Position numbers and translations under genes: made by a program. Shown piece after piece: positions 22,955 through 32,769 of a stretch of 64,000 nucleotides of DNA (position 1 is its first letter; each line of letters starts with the position of its first letter). Origin of the DNA: an uncultured Clostridia bacterium. Lineage in GTDB: Bacteria; Bacillota; Clostridia; TANB77; CAG-508. Under the pieces are notes generated by a model that did not search any database, had not been told where the DNA came from, and saw only the letters and a program-made list of their open reading frames with translations. Location: NCBI GenBank assembly GCA_934120675.1, contig CAKOUU010000002.1, positions 1 through 64,000 on the forward strand, written 5' to 3'.

Positions 22955-25039
22955 GTGAATAATGGAGTAAAAAGTGGAAATAAAGCAATTACACTTGTGG
23001 CTCTTGTAATTACTATTATAGTATTATTATTACTTGCTGGAATTGTAATAGCAAGTTTGGGTGGCGAAAATGGGTTGTTTTTGAAAGTAAAAGAAGCAAA
23101 GAAAATGCAGTTGGAATCAGAGATGAGAGAGCAGTTAACGATTGCTTTACAAGAATTGCAGGTGGAAAAAAGAGGTAATGCAACATTGGATGATGTAACA
23201 CAAGATTGGATTAATGAAGTGATTTCAAATGAATATAATCCAGAATTACAAGAGGATGCATCATATAGTGGAAAGTTGATAGTTATGTCTAAAAATAATA
23301 TAATAGGAAAATTTATGTTAGATGCTAATTTGGATATAGCTATGACAGAGTATAACACAAGTAGTGTTGAAATAGGATATACAACAATTTCAAGAACAGA
23401 TAATAAAGTAAAAATAAATATTGTTGTAAAAGATAAAGTAAATGGAGTAAAACAGATTGAATATCCAGAAGGAAATCCATTGAAAGTAGTAAGTGGAACA
23501 AAAAAACAAATATCAATAGATTATGAAGTAGAGTTAGGACGAGAATATAAATTTGTAATAACAACAGGAGATGGAAATAAAACAGAAAAAATAATAAAAA
23601 TAGATGACTATTATTATAATGTAACAAAAGATTTTGGAGAAGGTGTAACAATAAATAATAAAGCAACGAAAACAGCATATAACAAGACATATGAGGCAAC
23701 AGTGTCAACAGAAGGAAATTATACAATAACAAGTTTAGTGGTAACAATGGGAGGAAAAACAATAACAACATCAGGAAATGATGTAGTTGATATAAATACA
23801 GGAAAGATAAAAATAGAAAGGGTTACAGGTGATGTAAATATTACTGTAACAACTAAAAAGTTGAAGATAAAATATACTGCAATTGCGGTAAGTACAAGTA
23901 AAAGTGTGAATAATACCAATACATTAGGGGCTAATACACAAGAAAGAGAGACTACATTATATGTAAATATAATTGCAATATTAGAAAGTAATAGGTGTTC
24001 TGTGGTTTTAAAAACAGATAATACAAAATCTGTACCATATGCTGTAACAAAAAATGGAAAGTATGTGTTTAAGGTGAGTGGAATATATAGTGGAAAATTA
24101 ATAGAAGAAGAAAAAGAAGTTGTGGTTAATCAGTATAAATCAGCTTCTAATATAGTACAGTATGATGCAGGAGAATGGACTAAAGAGGAAATAGAGGAAT
24201 TAAAAAATAGTAAATTATATATGCTAAATAAAGAAAAAACAAATAATAGTATATATAATTTAAAAGATAATTCAGGATTAAATTTTACATTTGGGGGTTT
24301 TACATATAAAGGAGATACAACGAATGGGGATGATATAAAAGATGGAAAGATTATAACGAGTAGAAATCAAAGTACAACTCCAGAAAGTGGATGGTCGTGG
24401 TTTTCTCAATATTCTGGATGGCAGATATTGGAAATAAAAGATAGTGTTGGAAATGTAATAAATAATGAAATAGAAATAAATAAAAAAATAGATAATAAGG
24501 AAAATGAAAAAATATATGTTACTAAAATAGTTCATGCAGGGAGCCCTGAAAATTTTGTATATTATGGAGGTAGCTATTATGATAATATGAGGGCAGAGTA
24601 TTTATTATCAGGTGGTGAAAGAAAGAAAGAATATAATACATTGGCAAGTGGAGAAAGAATAAATTCAAGAAATTTACAAATGTATGTAGATAATGAAAAA
24701 AAGGATTTAATAGCAAATATTATAGATAATGAAGGAAAAACAATAAAAGATATACACATAATGACATATGACGAAGCAATAGCTATATCAGGAAATGAAA
24801 TTGTAAATGAGGGAATTAGGACCACAGGAGCATTTTATTGGTTAGCTTCTGCTTATGAAGGAGGATATAATTATTTAATGAATTATGTATCTAATTCTAT
24901 ATCACATGTACCGATGAATAATTTCCAGCAGTTAAAAGCTTGTTGGGGTATCCGTCCTGTAGTTACAATGGCAGAAGGAGTTTACATTAAAAGTGGTTCT
25001 GGAACTGAAGAAGACCCATATATACTTGGAAAAGACTAA
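22955..25039 (+). CDS. Pilin-like N-terminal methylation-domain surface protein
   Basis: 694 residues from GTG 22955 (a TTG one codon earlier is possible; AGGAGG at 22941-22946 serves either). The N-terminus has GNKAITLVALVITIIVLLLL, a type IV prepilin-like cleavage site and hydrophobic stalk lacking the usual Glu5, followed by an amphipathic helix (KKMQLESEMREQLTIALQEL). Residues 150-400 hold beta-sandwich or Ig-like repeats. The C-terminal 220 residues contain aromatic motifs (WSWFSQYSGW) and end GIRPVVTMAEGVYIKSGSG then DPYILG, a module often found at the end of clostridial pilin-like surface proteins. No assembly ATPase or prepilin peptidase genes lie nearby. Confidence 0.8.
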   Translation: MNNGVKSGNKAITLVALVITIIVLLLLAGIVIASLGGENGLFLKVKEAKKMQLESEMREQLTIALQELQVEKRGNATLDDVTQDWINEVISNEYNPELQEDASYSGKLIVMSKNNIIGKFMLDANLDIAMTEYNTSSVEIGYTTISRTDNKVKINIVVKDKVNGVKQIEYPEGNPLKVVSGTKKQISIDYEVELGREYKFVITTGDGNKTEKIIKIDDYYYNVTKDFGEGVTINNKATKTAYNKTYEATVSTEGNYTITSLVVTMGGKTITTSGNDVVDINTGKIKIERVTGDVNITVTTKKLKIKYTAIAVSTSKSVNNTNTLGANTQERETTLYVNIIAILESNRCSVVLKTDNTKSVPYAVTKNGKYVFKVSGIYSGKLIEEEKEVVVNQYKSASNIVQYDAGEWTKEEIEELKNSKLYMLNKEKTNNSIYNLKDNSGLNFTFGGFTYKGDTTNGDDIKDGKIITSRNQSTTPESGWSWFSQYSGWQILEIKDSVGNVINNEIEINKKIDNKENEKIYVTKIVHAGSPENFVYYGGSYYDNMRAEYLLSGGERKKEYNTLASGERINSRNLQMYVDNEKKDLIANIIDNEGKTIKDIHIMTYDEAIAISGNEIVNEGIRTTGAFYWLASAYEGGYNYLMNYVSNSISHVPMNNFQQLKACWGIRPVVTMAEGVYIKSGSGTEEDPYILGKD

Positions 25040-25096
25040 AAATATTGACAAATCTCCAAAATCGAAGTAAAATAGAAGATGTAAAAGGAGAGATTT

Positions 25097-27115
25097 ATGC
25101 AAACAAGTAATAAGAAAATCTTTGATAATTTAGTATCAAGAACAAAAATATACCTGGTAATAATATTAATTTTATTAATAGGAATATGTTGGCAAAATAA
25201 AATGCTAATAATACCAGCAATTGCGCTATATGTATTAATATTAGCATACACATACTTTGCTAACAACAAAAGAAAAAGTGAAATATCAGAGACACTTCAA
25301 GATTTAACATTAACAGTGGATTCTGCAGCAAAAACAAGTTTGATAAATTCACCATTTCCACTAATTATATTAGAAACAGATGGAAATGTTGTATGGAAAA
25401 GTTCAAAATTTGCAACTGAATTTGAAGATATAGATATAAACACTTTTGTAAATGATTTAATATATGATTTAAAAGAGGAAATTAAAAATAAAAAAGATAG
25501 TACAGATAAATCAATATTAAAAAATATCCAAGTAAATAAAAGACAATACAGAATGGTTGGAAAATTTGTCAATTCTAAAAGATATTCTAAAAATGAAAAA
25601 AATGAATATATGGCGATATTATATTTTATAGATGAAACTGAAAATATCAAGCTACAAAAAGAATATAATGATTCAAAATCATGTGTTGGAATTATTATGA
25701 TAGATAATTACGAAGAAAATATGCAAATGCTAGAGAGCGAAGAAAAAGCACAATATGTTGCAGAAATAGATAAAGTAATTTATGAATGGACAAATGAGAC
25801 AAATGGTATATTGATAAAATCAGACAGAGATAGATATATTTACATTTTTGAACAAAGGTATTTGGAAAAAATTAAAGAAGATAAATTTAGTATTTTAGAT
25901 AAAATAAAGGAACTAGATCCAAAACAAAAAGTACAATTCACATTAAGTATTGCAATTTCTAATGAAGGTGAAGTTGACAAAGACAAATACAAATCAGCTC
26001 AAACAGCAATGGATATTGTACTAGGTAGAGGTGGAGACCAAGCGGTTGTAAGACAAAATGATATTTATAAATTCTTTGGTGGTAGATCACAAGAAGTTGA
26101 AAAAAGAACTAAAGTTAAGGCAAGGGTTGTGGCACATGCATTAGAGAATCTTATAAAAGAATCAAGCAAAGTAATGGTTATGGGACATGCAAATCCTGAT
26201 ATAGATGCAATAGGGTCTGCTATAGGTGTATATAGACTTGCTAAGAGTCTTGATAAAAATGCATATATAATTGCTGATAATAGACCTGCATTACAAAATT
26301 TTATGGAGAGCTTAAAAGAAGAACCAGAATATGAAGATGTAATAATTAACAAAGAAGTAGCGGAAGAAAATATTGATGAGGATACTTTATTAGTAGTTGT
26401 AGATACTCACAAAGTTAATTATGTTGAATCTGAAGAAGTATTGAAAAAGGCTAGTAAAATAGTTATTATAGATCATCATAGAAGAAGTGCGGACTATATA
26501 GAAAATGCAACATTGACATTCCAAGAAGTGTATGCTTCATCAGCTGCAGAACTTGTAACAGAGTTATTACAATATGCAGAAGTTAATGTTGAATTAAAGA
26601 AAATAGAAGCGGAAGCATTATATGCTGGAATAATGATGGATACAAAGAGTTTTACATTTAAAACAGGTGTTAGAACTTTTGAAGCAGCAGCATATTTACG
26701 TAAATGTGGTGTTGACATTATAAGAGTTAAAAAATGGTTCCAAAGTGATTTAGAATCATTTAATAAAATAGCAGATATAGTTAAAAAAGCAGAAATTGTT
26801 AATGATTCAATAGCAATTGCATTATGTGATAATGAAAAATCTAAAGACATTAGTTTATTGTGTGCTAAAGCAGCAGATGAATTGCTTACAATAAGTGATG
26901 TTACAGCGTCATTTGTTTTAGGTGATACTGGTGAAAAAATATGTATTAGTGGTCGTTCTATTGGAGATATTAATGTTCAAGTTATCTTAGAAAAACTTGG
27001 TGGTGGTGGTCATATTACTTTGGCTGGTGCTCAGGTTGAGGGAATGACTATTGAAGAGGTTAAACAGGAATTGATTATTAGAATTAATGAATATTTTACA
27101 GAAATAGAAAATTAA
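25097..27115 (+). CDS. gdpP: Cyclic-di-AMP phosphodiesterase GdpP
   Basis: 672 residues. Two N-terminal membrane helices (about 15-32 and 35-52), a PAS-like domain (80-190), a degenerate GGDEF domain (200-330; no GGDEF motif, ends GRGGDQAVVR), and a DHH-DHHA1 phosphodiesterase: GHANPDIDAIGSAIG (about 363), VVDTHKVNY (about 434), IDHHRRS (about 457) and GGGGHITLAGAQ (about 635). It hydrolyses c-di-AMP to pApA, controlling osmotic and cell-wall homeostasis. gdpP-rplI-dnaB order is the same as Bacillus yybT-rplI-dnaC. AAGGAGAGATTT precedes the ATG. Confidence 0.95.
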   Translation: MQTSNKKIFDNLVSRTKIYLVIILILLIGICWQNKMLIIPAIALYVLILAYTYFANNKRKSEISETLQDLTLTVDSAAKTSLINSPFPLIILETDGNVVWKSSKFATEFEDIDINTFVNDLIYDLKEEIKNKKDSTDKSILKNIQVNKRQYRMVGKFVNSKRYSKNEKNEYMAILYFIDETENIKLQKEYNDSKSCVGIIMIDNYEENMQMLESEEKAQYVAEIDKVIYEWTNETNGILIKSDRDRYIYIFEQRYLEKIKEDKFSILDKIKELDPKQKVQFTLSIAISNEGEVDKDKYKSAQTAMDIVLGRGGDQAVVRQNDIYKFFGGRSQEVEKRTKVKARVVAHALENLIKESSKVMVMGHANPDIDAIGSAIGVYRLAKSLDKNAYIIADNRPALQNFMESLKEEPEYEDVIINKEVAEENIDEDTLLVVVDTHKVNYVESEEVLKKASKIVIIDHHRRSADYIENATLTFQEVYASSAAELVTELLQYAEVNVELKKIEAEALYAGIMMDTKSFTFKTGVRTFEAAAYLRKCGVDIIRVKKWFQSDLESFNKIADIVKKAEIVNDSIAIALCDNEKSKDISLLCAKAADELLTISDVTASFVLGDTGEKICISGRSIGDINVQVILEKLGGGGHITLAGAQVEGMTIEEVKQELIIRINEYFTEIEN

Positions 27116-27272
27116 AAATTGAAAATATATAAAAAAATCTCTTTACAAATTTAAAAATATATAATATAATGATTGAAGAGAAATGGGAAGTTAACTATTA
27201 TAATAGATTAGAAATTGAAAACTCATTTCTAAAATAAAATTTTAAGGAAATTTTTATTTGTAAAAATGACAA

Positions 27273-27305
27273 AAATACTAGAGTCGGCAAACTCTAGTAT
27301 TTTTT
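27273..27305. terminator. Bidirectional terminator between gdpP and small ORFs
   Basis: An 11-bp stem AATACTAGAGT / ACTCTAGTATT with a CGGCAA loop, followed by TTTTT on plus and TTTTTG on minus. It can serve gdpP and the minus-strand small ORF at 27316. Confidence 0.88.
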
Positions 27306-27315
27306 ACTTTATGTA

Positions 27316-27393
27316 TTAATCGAACATTTTTAGAATGTCTTTAAGAGATTTAATAACATAAAGTTTAATTAAAATTTTAAGGATTTTTTTCAT
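27316..27393 (-). CDS. Candidate 25-aa basic hydrophobic peptide
   Basis: On the minus strand AGGAGG lies 11 bases before an ATG that opens a 25-codon frame, MKKILKILIKLYVIKSLKDI then LKMFD. It is an amphipathic basic helix. A TATAAT-like box lies about 60 bases upstream and a terminator lies 10 bases beyond its stop, so it has all parts of a gene. It resembles type I toxin-like or membrane-active peptides but nothing shows that function. Confidence 0.45.
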   Translation of the reverse strand: MKKILKILIKLYVIKSLKDILKMFD

Positions 27394-27435
27394 TTGTATT
27401 GCATCCTCCTTTCTTTTAAAATTGGAGGAATAAAA

Positions 27436-27552
27436 ATGACAAAAATATTATACTATAATTTATATATAAATACAATATGTATTGGTAAATATTTTGCAGT
27501 GCTTTATTTATTGAAAAGTTTCTATGTTCGGTTGAAAAATCCTCAAAAATAG
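27436..27552 (+). CDS. Candidate 38-aa peptide upstream of rplI
   Basis: TTGGAGGAATAAAA precedes the ATG; the 38-residue product is Tyr/Leu/Ile-rich, starting MTKILYYNLYINTICIGKY. The first bases repeat the sequence at 27267 (AAAAATGACAAAAATA). The two small frames 27316 and 27436 diverge from a common AT-rich region. Real or decayed; not recognised. Confidence 0.4.
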   Translation: MTKILYYNLYINTICIGKYFAVLYLLKSFYVRLKNPQK

Positions 27553-27597
27553 TGTAAACTATATAAAGTTAGAAAAAAGCGAAAGGTTGTGATTTTA

Positions 27598-28044
27598 ATG
27601 AAAGTAATATTAAAAGCAGATATAAAAGGAGTAGGAAAAAAAGACCAAGTAATAAATGCATCAGACGGATATGCTAGAAACTTTTTATTTCCAAAAAATT
27701 TAGCAGTAGAAGCAAATGCAGAGAACATGAGCAAATTAAAGGGAATGCAAGATTCAAAAGCATTTAAAAAATCACAAGAAAAAGAAGAGGCAGAAAGAAT
27801 AGCAGATAAATTATCAAAAATTTTATTAAAAATAAAAGTAAAATCAGGTGCAAATGGAAAAATATTTGGTGGAGTATCTTCAAAGGAAATAGCAGAAAAT
27901 TTGGAAAAACAATATCAAATAAAAGTTGATAAAAAGAAAATTGATTTAAAAGAAACAATAAAAACTTTAGGGACAGTTACTGTTGATATAAAATTATTTG
28001 AAAGTGTAGTTGGGAAAGTAAAAATAGATATAATTTCTGAGTAA
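27598..28044 (+). CDS. rplI: 50S ribosomal protein L9
   Basis: 148 residues. The N-terminal RNA-binding domain starts MKVILKADIKGVGKKDQV and contains the L9 signature DGYARNFLFPKNLA. A long connecting helix (KKSQEKEEAERIADKL) leads to a C-terminal domain. L9 stabilises translation fidelity. The ATG at 27598 is preferred over an in-frame GTG at 27589 because AAAGGTTGTG is then properly spaced. Confidence 0.97.
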   Translation: MKVILKADIKGVGKKDQVINASDGYARNFLFPKNLAVEANAENMSKLKGMQDSKAFKKSQEKEEAERIADKLSKILLKIKVKSGANGKIFGGVSSKEIAENLEKQYQIKVDKKKIDLKETIKTLGTVTVDIKLFESVVGKVKIDIISE

Positions 28045-28141
28045 TTAGAAACACTTATGCAGTATTTGAAAAAATATATAGTACTAAATTATAATTGAGT
28101 ATCAATTTATAAAAATTAGCAGAATTTTTGGGGGAATAGCA

Positions 28142-29476
28142 ATGGATATAGGAAAAATACCACCACATGATGTAGAAGCAGAACAAGCAGTAATAGGAAG
28201 TATGCTTACAGATAAAGAGGCAGTGGCAAGTAGTATAGAAGTCTTAAAGGAAGAAGACTTCTATAGAGAAGATAATAGAATAATATATTCAGCAATGTTA
28301 AACTTGTATAATAGAGCTGAACCAATTGATTTAATAACATTAAAATCTGAATTGGAATCAATGGGAAAATTTGAACAAGTAGGTGGTTTTGAATATTTGG
28401 CAGAATTGCCTGAAAAAGTTCCAACAACAGCAAATGCTACTAAATACATCAAAATTGTTGAGGAAAAATCTGTATTAAGAAATTTGATAAAAACTGCAAA
28501 TGAAATAATAGATTTAGGATATGACCCAACAGAAGATGTTGAAGATATTATGGAAGGTGCGGAAAAGAAGATTTTCAATATAATGCAAGATAAAAATCAA
28601 AAAGGATATGCGCCTATAAAAGATATTTTGGTTGATAGTTTTACTCAATTGGAAGAGTTATATAATAGAAAACAACATATAACAGGTGTTCCAACAGGAT
28701 TTTCAGATTTAGACTACAGAACAGCAGGTTTACATGGCTCAGAACTTATATTAGTTGCTGCAAGACCTGCAATGGGAAAATCTGCGTTTGCTTTAAATAT
28801 AGCTACAAATGCAGCAGTAAGAGGAAATACACCGGTTGCAATATTCAGCTTAGAGATGTCAAAAGAGCAATTAGTAAACAGAATTTTATGTAGTGAAGCC
28901 ATGGTTGATAGTAATAAAGTTAGAACAGGTAAGTTGGAAGATGAAGATTGGGGAAAATTAGCAGAAGCAATTGGTCCACTTTCAGAAACAGGAATTTATA
29001 TAGATGATACACCAGGTATATCTGTAATGGAAATAAGAGCTAAATGTAGAAAACTAAAATTAGAAAAAAATATAGGTTTAGTTGTAATAGATTACTTGCA
29101 ATTAGTACAAGGAAGTAATAAGCGTAATGCCAGCCGTGAACAGGAAATATCAGAAATCAGTAGGTCTTTAAAAATTCTTGCAAAAGAATTGAATGTGCCT
29201 GTAATTGCACTTTCACAGTTGTCAAGAGCTGTTGAACAAAGGCCTGATCATAGACCTATGCTTTCAGATTTACGTGAATCTGGAGCTATTGAGCAAGATG
29301 CCGATATTGTTATGTTCTTATATAGAGACGATTATTATAATGAAGATAGTGAAAAGAAAAATGTAGCAGAAGTTATTATTGCTAAACACAGAGGTGGTTC
29401 AACAGGAACCGTAGATTTAGGATGGCTTGGAAGTTATACAAAATTTGTTAATTTGGAAAGAAGATATGATGATTAA
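28142..29476 (+). CDS. dnaB: Replicative DNA helicase DnaB
   Basis: 444 residues. The N-terminal domain begins PPHDVEAEQAVIGSML. The RecA-like motor has Walker A AARPAMGKSAFALN (about 201-214), Walker B VVIDYLQL, the SREQEIS and LSQLSRAVEQRPDHRPM sensor/finger motifs and DLRESGAIEQDAD. It unwinds DNA at the fork as a hexamer. GGGGGAATAGC precedes the ATG. The gene ends five bases before the palindromic repeat at 29482. Confidence 0.97.
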   Translation: MDIGKIPPHDVEAEQAVIGSMLTDKEAVASSIEVLKEEDFYREDNRIIYSAMLNLYNRAEPIDLITLKSELESMGKFEQVGGFEYLAELPEKVPTTANATKYIKIVEEKSVLRNLIKTANEIIDLGYDPTEDVEDIMEGAEKKIFNIMQDKNQKGYAPIKDILVDSFTQLEELYNRKQHITGVPTGFSDLDYRTAGLHGSELILVAARPAMGKSAFALNIATNAAVRGNTPVAIFSLEMSKEQLVNRILCSEAMVDSNKVRTGKLEDEDWGKLAEAIGPLSETGIYIDDTPGISVMEIRAKCRKLKLEKNIGLVVIDYLQLVQGSNKRNASREQEISEISRSLKILAKELNVPVIALSQLSRAVEQRPDHRPMLSDLRESGAIEQDADIVMFLYRDDYYNEDSEKKNVAEVIIAKHRGGSTGTVDLGWLGSYTKFVNLERRYDD

Positions 29477-29481
29477 AAAAA

Positions 29482-29571
29482 CGGGATTGGGGGACGGGTC
29501 TTCAATCCCTAAATAATTTAAACATAAAAAAATTTAAAAAAATAGGGATTAAAGACCCGTCCCCCAATCCC
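29482..29571. repeat. Palindromic repeat, GGGATTGGGGGACGGG family, copy 3
   Basis: Inverted copies of the unit (CGGGATTGGGGGACGGG at the left, complement ending AATCCCG at the right), separated by about 35 AT-rich bases. Flanking A-runs at the left and TTTTTTT at the right make it look and probably act like a terminator for dnaB. Confidence 0.9.
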
Positions 29572-29593
29572 GTTTTTTTAGGAGATAGATAGA

Positions 29594-30589
29594 ATGAAAG
29601 AAAAAGTTTTAGAAACAATAAAAAAATATAATTTAATAAAAGATGGAGATAGGTTGATTCTTGGTGTTTCAGGAGGACCAGATTCTATTGCTATGTTAAA
29701 TATTTTAAATGACATAAGAAATGACAAAAAACAACATATGAATTTTGATATAATAGTTGCACATGTGAATCATATGATAAGGGAAGAAGCGATAGATGAC
29801 CAAAAATTTGTTGAAAATTTTTGCAAAAAAATAGGAATTACTTTTTATGCAAAAAGTATAGATGTTCAAAAAATTGCTAATAATAAAAAAATAGGAACTG
29901 AAGAAGCAGGAAGAAATGCACGATATGAATTTTTTGATGAAATTTTAGAAAAAGAAAATGCAAATAAAATCGCTATTGCTCATAATAAAAATGATAAAAT
30001 AGAAACTATTATAATGAATATGCTAAGAGGTAGCGGAATAGCGGGTTTGAAGGGAATTGAACCAATAAAAAATAACAAATATATACGACCTTTAATTGAG
30101 TGTGAAAGATTTGAAATAGAAGAATATTGTGCTCAAAATGGAATTGAGCCAAGAATTGATAGAACAAATTTTGAAAATGTATATACTAGAAATAAAGTAA
30201 GAAATATTGTTATTCCATTTATTAAAGAGGAATTTAATCCAAATATAATTCAAACAATGGATAGACTATCAGATTTAGTAAAAGAGGAAGATGAATATTT
30301 AGAAAAAGTTGTTGAAGAAAAGTATAAAGAATATGTGAAACAAGAAGAAAAAAAGCAAATTGTAATGGATTTAAAAGGCTTTAATAAGCAAGAAAAGGTT
30401 ATAAAATCAAGATTATTGCTATATACTATATCAAGACTTTTTGGAACAACAAAAGGAATAGAAAAAATACATATAGAAGATATCATAAAATTATGTGAAA
30501 AAAATATAGGTAATAAATATTTAACTCCAAATAAAAATATTAAAGTTTTAATAAAAAATCAAAAAATTTATTTTATGAATTTGATGTAA
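29594..30589 (+). CDS. tilS: tRNA(Ile)-lysidine synthetase
   Basis: 331 residues with the PP-loop ATP-binding motif GVSGGPDSIAML (about 25-36), AHVNHMIR (about 56), GTEEAGRNARYEFF and the NKNDKIETIIMN region. It converts C34 of tRNA-Ile2 to lysidine, giving AUA decoding, essential in a genome so rich in ATA. The protein is about 130 residues shorter than B. subtilis TilS, with little C-terminal domain. GGAGATAGATAGA precedes the ATG. Confidence 0.93.
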   Translation: MKEKVLETIKKYNLIKDGDRLILGVSGGPDSIAMLNILNDIRNDKKQHMNFDIIVAHVNHMIREEAIDDQKFVENFCKKIGITFYAKSIDVQKIANNKKIGTEEAGRNARYEFFDEILEKENANKIAIAHNKNDKIETIIMNMLRGSGIAGLKGIEPIKNNKYIRPLIECERFEIEEYCAQNGIEPRIDRTNFENVYTRNKVRNIVIPFIKEEFNPNIIQTMDRLSDLVKEEDEYLEKVVEEKYKEYVKQEEKKQIVMDLKGFNKQEKVIKSRLLLYTISRLFGTTKGIEKIHIEDIIKLCEKNIGNKYLTPNKNIKVLIKNQKIYFMNLM

Positions 30590-30646
30590 TAATAAAATTA
30601 CTTAAAAAATAATAAAATTTATTTTACAAATCCAAATTTGGCATAA

Positions 30647-30685
30647 GTTGACTATCCGTAATGCTTAGAGAGTCAACGGTTTTTT
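30647..30685 (+). terminator. Terminator after tilS
   Basis: A stem GTTGACT / AGTCAAC with a 17-nt loop (which itself could pair further), then GGTTTTTTG. Confidence 0.75.
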
Positions 30686-30711
30686 GTAACAAAAAAGTAA
30701 TACAAAAATCC

Positions 30712-30740
30712 TTGCAAAATAAAAATATATGTGTTATAAA
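30712..30740 (+). promoter_or_regulatory. Promoter of ftsH
   Basis: TTGCAA at 30712-30717, 17-base spacer, TATAAA at 30735-30740, about 110 bases before the TTG start. Confidence 0.55.
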
Positions 30741-30852
30741 CCTTTTATAGTTGATAGTAGTGCAAAACTTTAGTATATTTTGCTAAAAGAAATAACAAAA
30801 AGATTGATTGCAAAAGTAAAATTATTAAAAGTAGGCAGAAGGAGGAATTATT

Positions 30853-32664
30853 TTGAAAAACGGAATTAAAACATTAGCAATGTGGCTAATAATCGGAGTA
30901 ATATTTATAGTATTGTTGTCATCAATAATGACAAACACAAATACAAAACTAAAATATTCAGAATTAATTGCGAAGATAAATGAGGGAAAAGTAGAGTCAA
31001 TAGTTATAGATGCAGATGGAACTTCTGCAACGGTTCAACTATCTGATGATAAAATAAAAAAACAAGTAAATATTCCAAATATGGAAAACTTTATGAATTA
31101 TACTGATGAATTTATTAAAAATGGAGCATTCACTTTAGAAGAAAGTTCTGAATCAGTATTATCAATTATATTAGGTTTACTTACACCATTCGGAATTTTA
31201 ATAATATTCTTTATATTCTGGTTCTTTATGATGGGTGGAGCAGCAAATGGACAAAATGGTGGAAAATCAATGTCATTTGGTAAGAGCAAAGCTAGAATGA
31301 TGACACCAGCAGATAGAAACAAAATTTCTTTTGATGATGTTGCAGGTGTTGACGAAGAAAAAGAAGAATTACAAGAAATTGTTGAATTTTTAAGAAATCC
31401 AAAGAAATTTACAGATATGGGAGCTAGAATACCAAAAGGTGTTTTATTAGTAGGTCAACCAGGAACAGGTAAAACATTACTTGCAAAAGCAGTTGCAGGT
31501 GAAGCTGGTGTACCATTCTTTATTATAAGTGGTTCAGACTTTGTTGAAATGTTCGTTGGTGTTGGTGCTTCAAGAGTTAGGGATTTATTTGAACAAGCTA
31601 AGAAAAATGCACCATGTATCATATTTATAGACGAAATTGATGCAGTTGGACGTCAAAGAGGTGCTGGACTAGGTGGTGGACATGATGAAAGGGAACAAAC
31701 ATTAAATCAATTATTAGTTGAAATGGATGGTTTCTCAGATAATGAAGGTGTTATCGTTTTAGCAGCAACAAATAGACCTGATGTATTAGACAAAGCCTTA
31801 TTAAGAGCTGGAAGATTTGATAGACAAATAGTCGTTGGAGCTCCTGATGTTAAAGCAAGAGAACAAATACTAGAGGTTCATTCTAGAAAGAAAAGATTAG
31901 CAGACGATGTTGACTTAAAAGTAATTGCAAAAAATACATCTGGATTTGCAGGTGCAGACCTAGAAAACGTATTGAATGAAGCAGCATTACTTGCAGCAAG
32001 AAGAAATCTAACTGAAATTGGAATGAAAGAAATTGAAGATGCTATGGTTAAAGTAACTATGGGACCTGAAAAGAAAACAAGAGTTAGAAGTGAAAAGGAA
32101 AATAGACTTGTATCATACCATGAAGCAGGTCACGCAGTAGTAAGTCATTATTTAGAGACACAAGATCCTGTACATCAAATATCAATTGTACCAAGAGGCA
32201 TGGCTGGTGGCTATACAATGTATAGACCAACAGAAGACAAAAACTTTATGTCAAAAACAGAAATGGAAGAAAATATTGTATCACTTTTAGGTGGTAGAGT
32301 TGCAGAAGCATTAATATTAAATGATGTTTCAACAGGTGCAAGTAATGATATAGAAAGAGCAACAAAAATTGCTAGAAGTATGGTTACAAAATATGGTATG
32401 AGCGAAAGAATTGGTACTTTAATGCTTGGTTCTGATCAAAGTGAAGTGTTCTTGGGTAGAGATTTTGCTCAATCTAAAGAATATTCTGAAGAGACTGCAG
32501 GTATAATAGATGAGGAAACAAAGGCTATTATTGATAAAGGTTATAATAGGGCTAAACAAATTCTTACTGATCATATTGATAAATTACATGCGGTTGCTGC
32601 AGTTTTACTTGAGAAAGAGAAAATTGAGGCAGATGAGTTTGAAAGAATTTTTCAAGGTGAATAG
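30853..32664 (+). CDS. ftsH: ATP-dependent zinc metalloprotease FtsH
   Basis: 603 residues, starting at TTG 30853 after GGAGGAATTATT. Two membrane helices (about 8-26 and 100-124) flank a small extracytoplasmic domain. The AAA+ module has Walker A GQPGTGKTLLAKA (about 201), Walker B IIFIDEIDAVG, the pore FVG and the SRH AATNRPD; the protease domain has HEAGH (about 424). It degrades misfolded membrane and regulatory proteins. In many Firmicutes tilS-hpt-ftsH are adjacent; here hpt is missing. Confidence 0.97.
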   Translation: MKNGIKTLAMWLIIGVIFIVLLSSIMTNTNTKLKYSELIAKINEGKVESIVIDADGTSATVQLSDDKIKKQVNIPNMENFMNYTDEFIKNGAFTLEESSESVLSIILGLLTPFGILIIFFIFWFFMMGGAANGQNGGKSMSFGKSKARMMTPADRNKISFDDVAGVDEEKEELQEIVEFLRNPKKFTDMGARIPKGVLLVGQPGTGKTLLAKAVAGEAGVPFFIISGSDFVEMFVGVGASRVRDLFEQAKKNAPCIIFIDEIDAVGRQRGAGLGGGHDEREQTLNQLLVEMDGFSDNEGVIVLAATNRPDVLDKALLRAGRFDRQIVVGAPDVKAREQILEVHSRKKRLADDVDLKVIAKNTSGFAGADLENVLNEAALLAARRNLTEIGMKEIEDAMVKVTMGPEKKTRVRSEKENRLVSYHEAGHAVVSHYLETQDPVHQISIVPRGMAGGYTMYRPTEDKNFMSKTEMEENIVSLLGGRVAEALILNDVSTGASNDIERATKIARSMVTKYGMSERIGTLMLGSDQSEVFLGRDFAQSKEYSEETAGIIDEETKAIIDKGYNRAKQILTDHIDKLHAVAAVLLEKEKIEADEFERIFQGE

Positions 32665-32720
32665 TATTAAAAAATTATATAAAATTTATAAAAAGGTGGA
32701 GGAAACTTCATCTTTTTATA

Positions 32721-32769
32721 GTTACAGTTCACAGTTCAAACAATAATTTTATGGACTGTGAATAGTAAC
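32721..32769. repeat. Inverted repeat downstream of ftsH
   Basis: GTTACAGTTCACAGTTCA pairs imperfectly with TGGACTGTGAATAGTAAC. No T-tract, so not a clear terminator. Its outer decamer TTACAGTTCA equals the outer end of the MITE at 15153, so it could be a remnant of a related element. Confidence 0.5.

Noticed and set aside
25097..27115. NrnA-type oligoribonuclease for the DHH protein
   Set aside because: The two membrane helices, PAS-like region and degenerate GGDEF domain identify GdpP.
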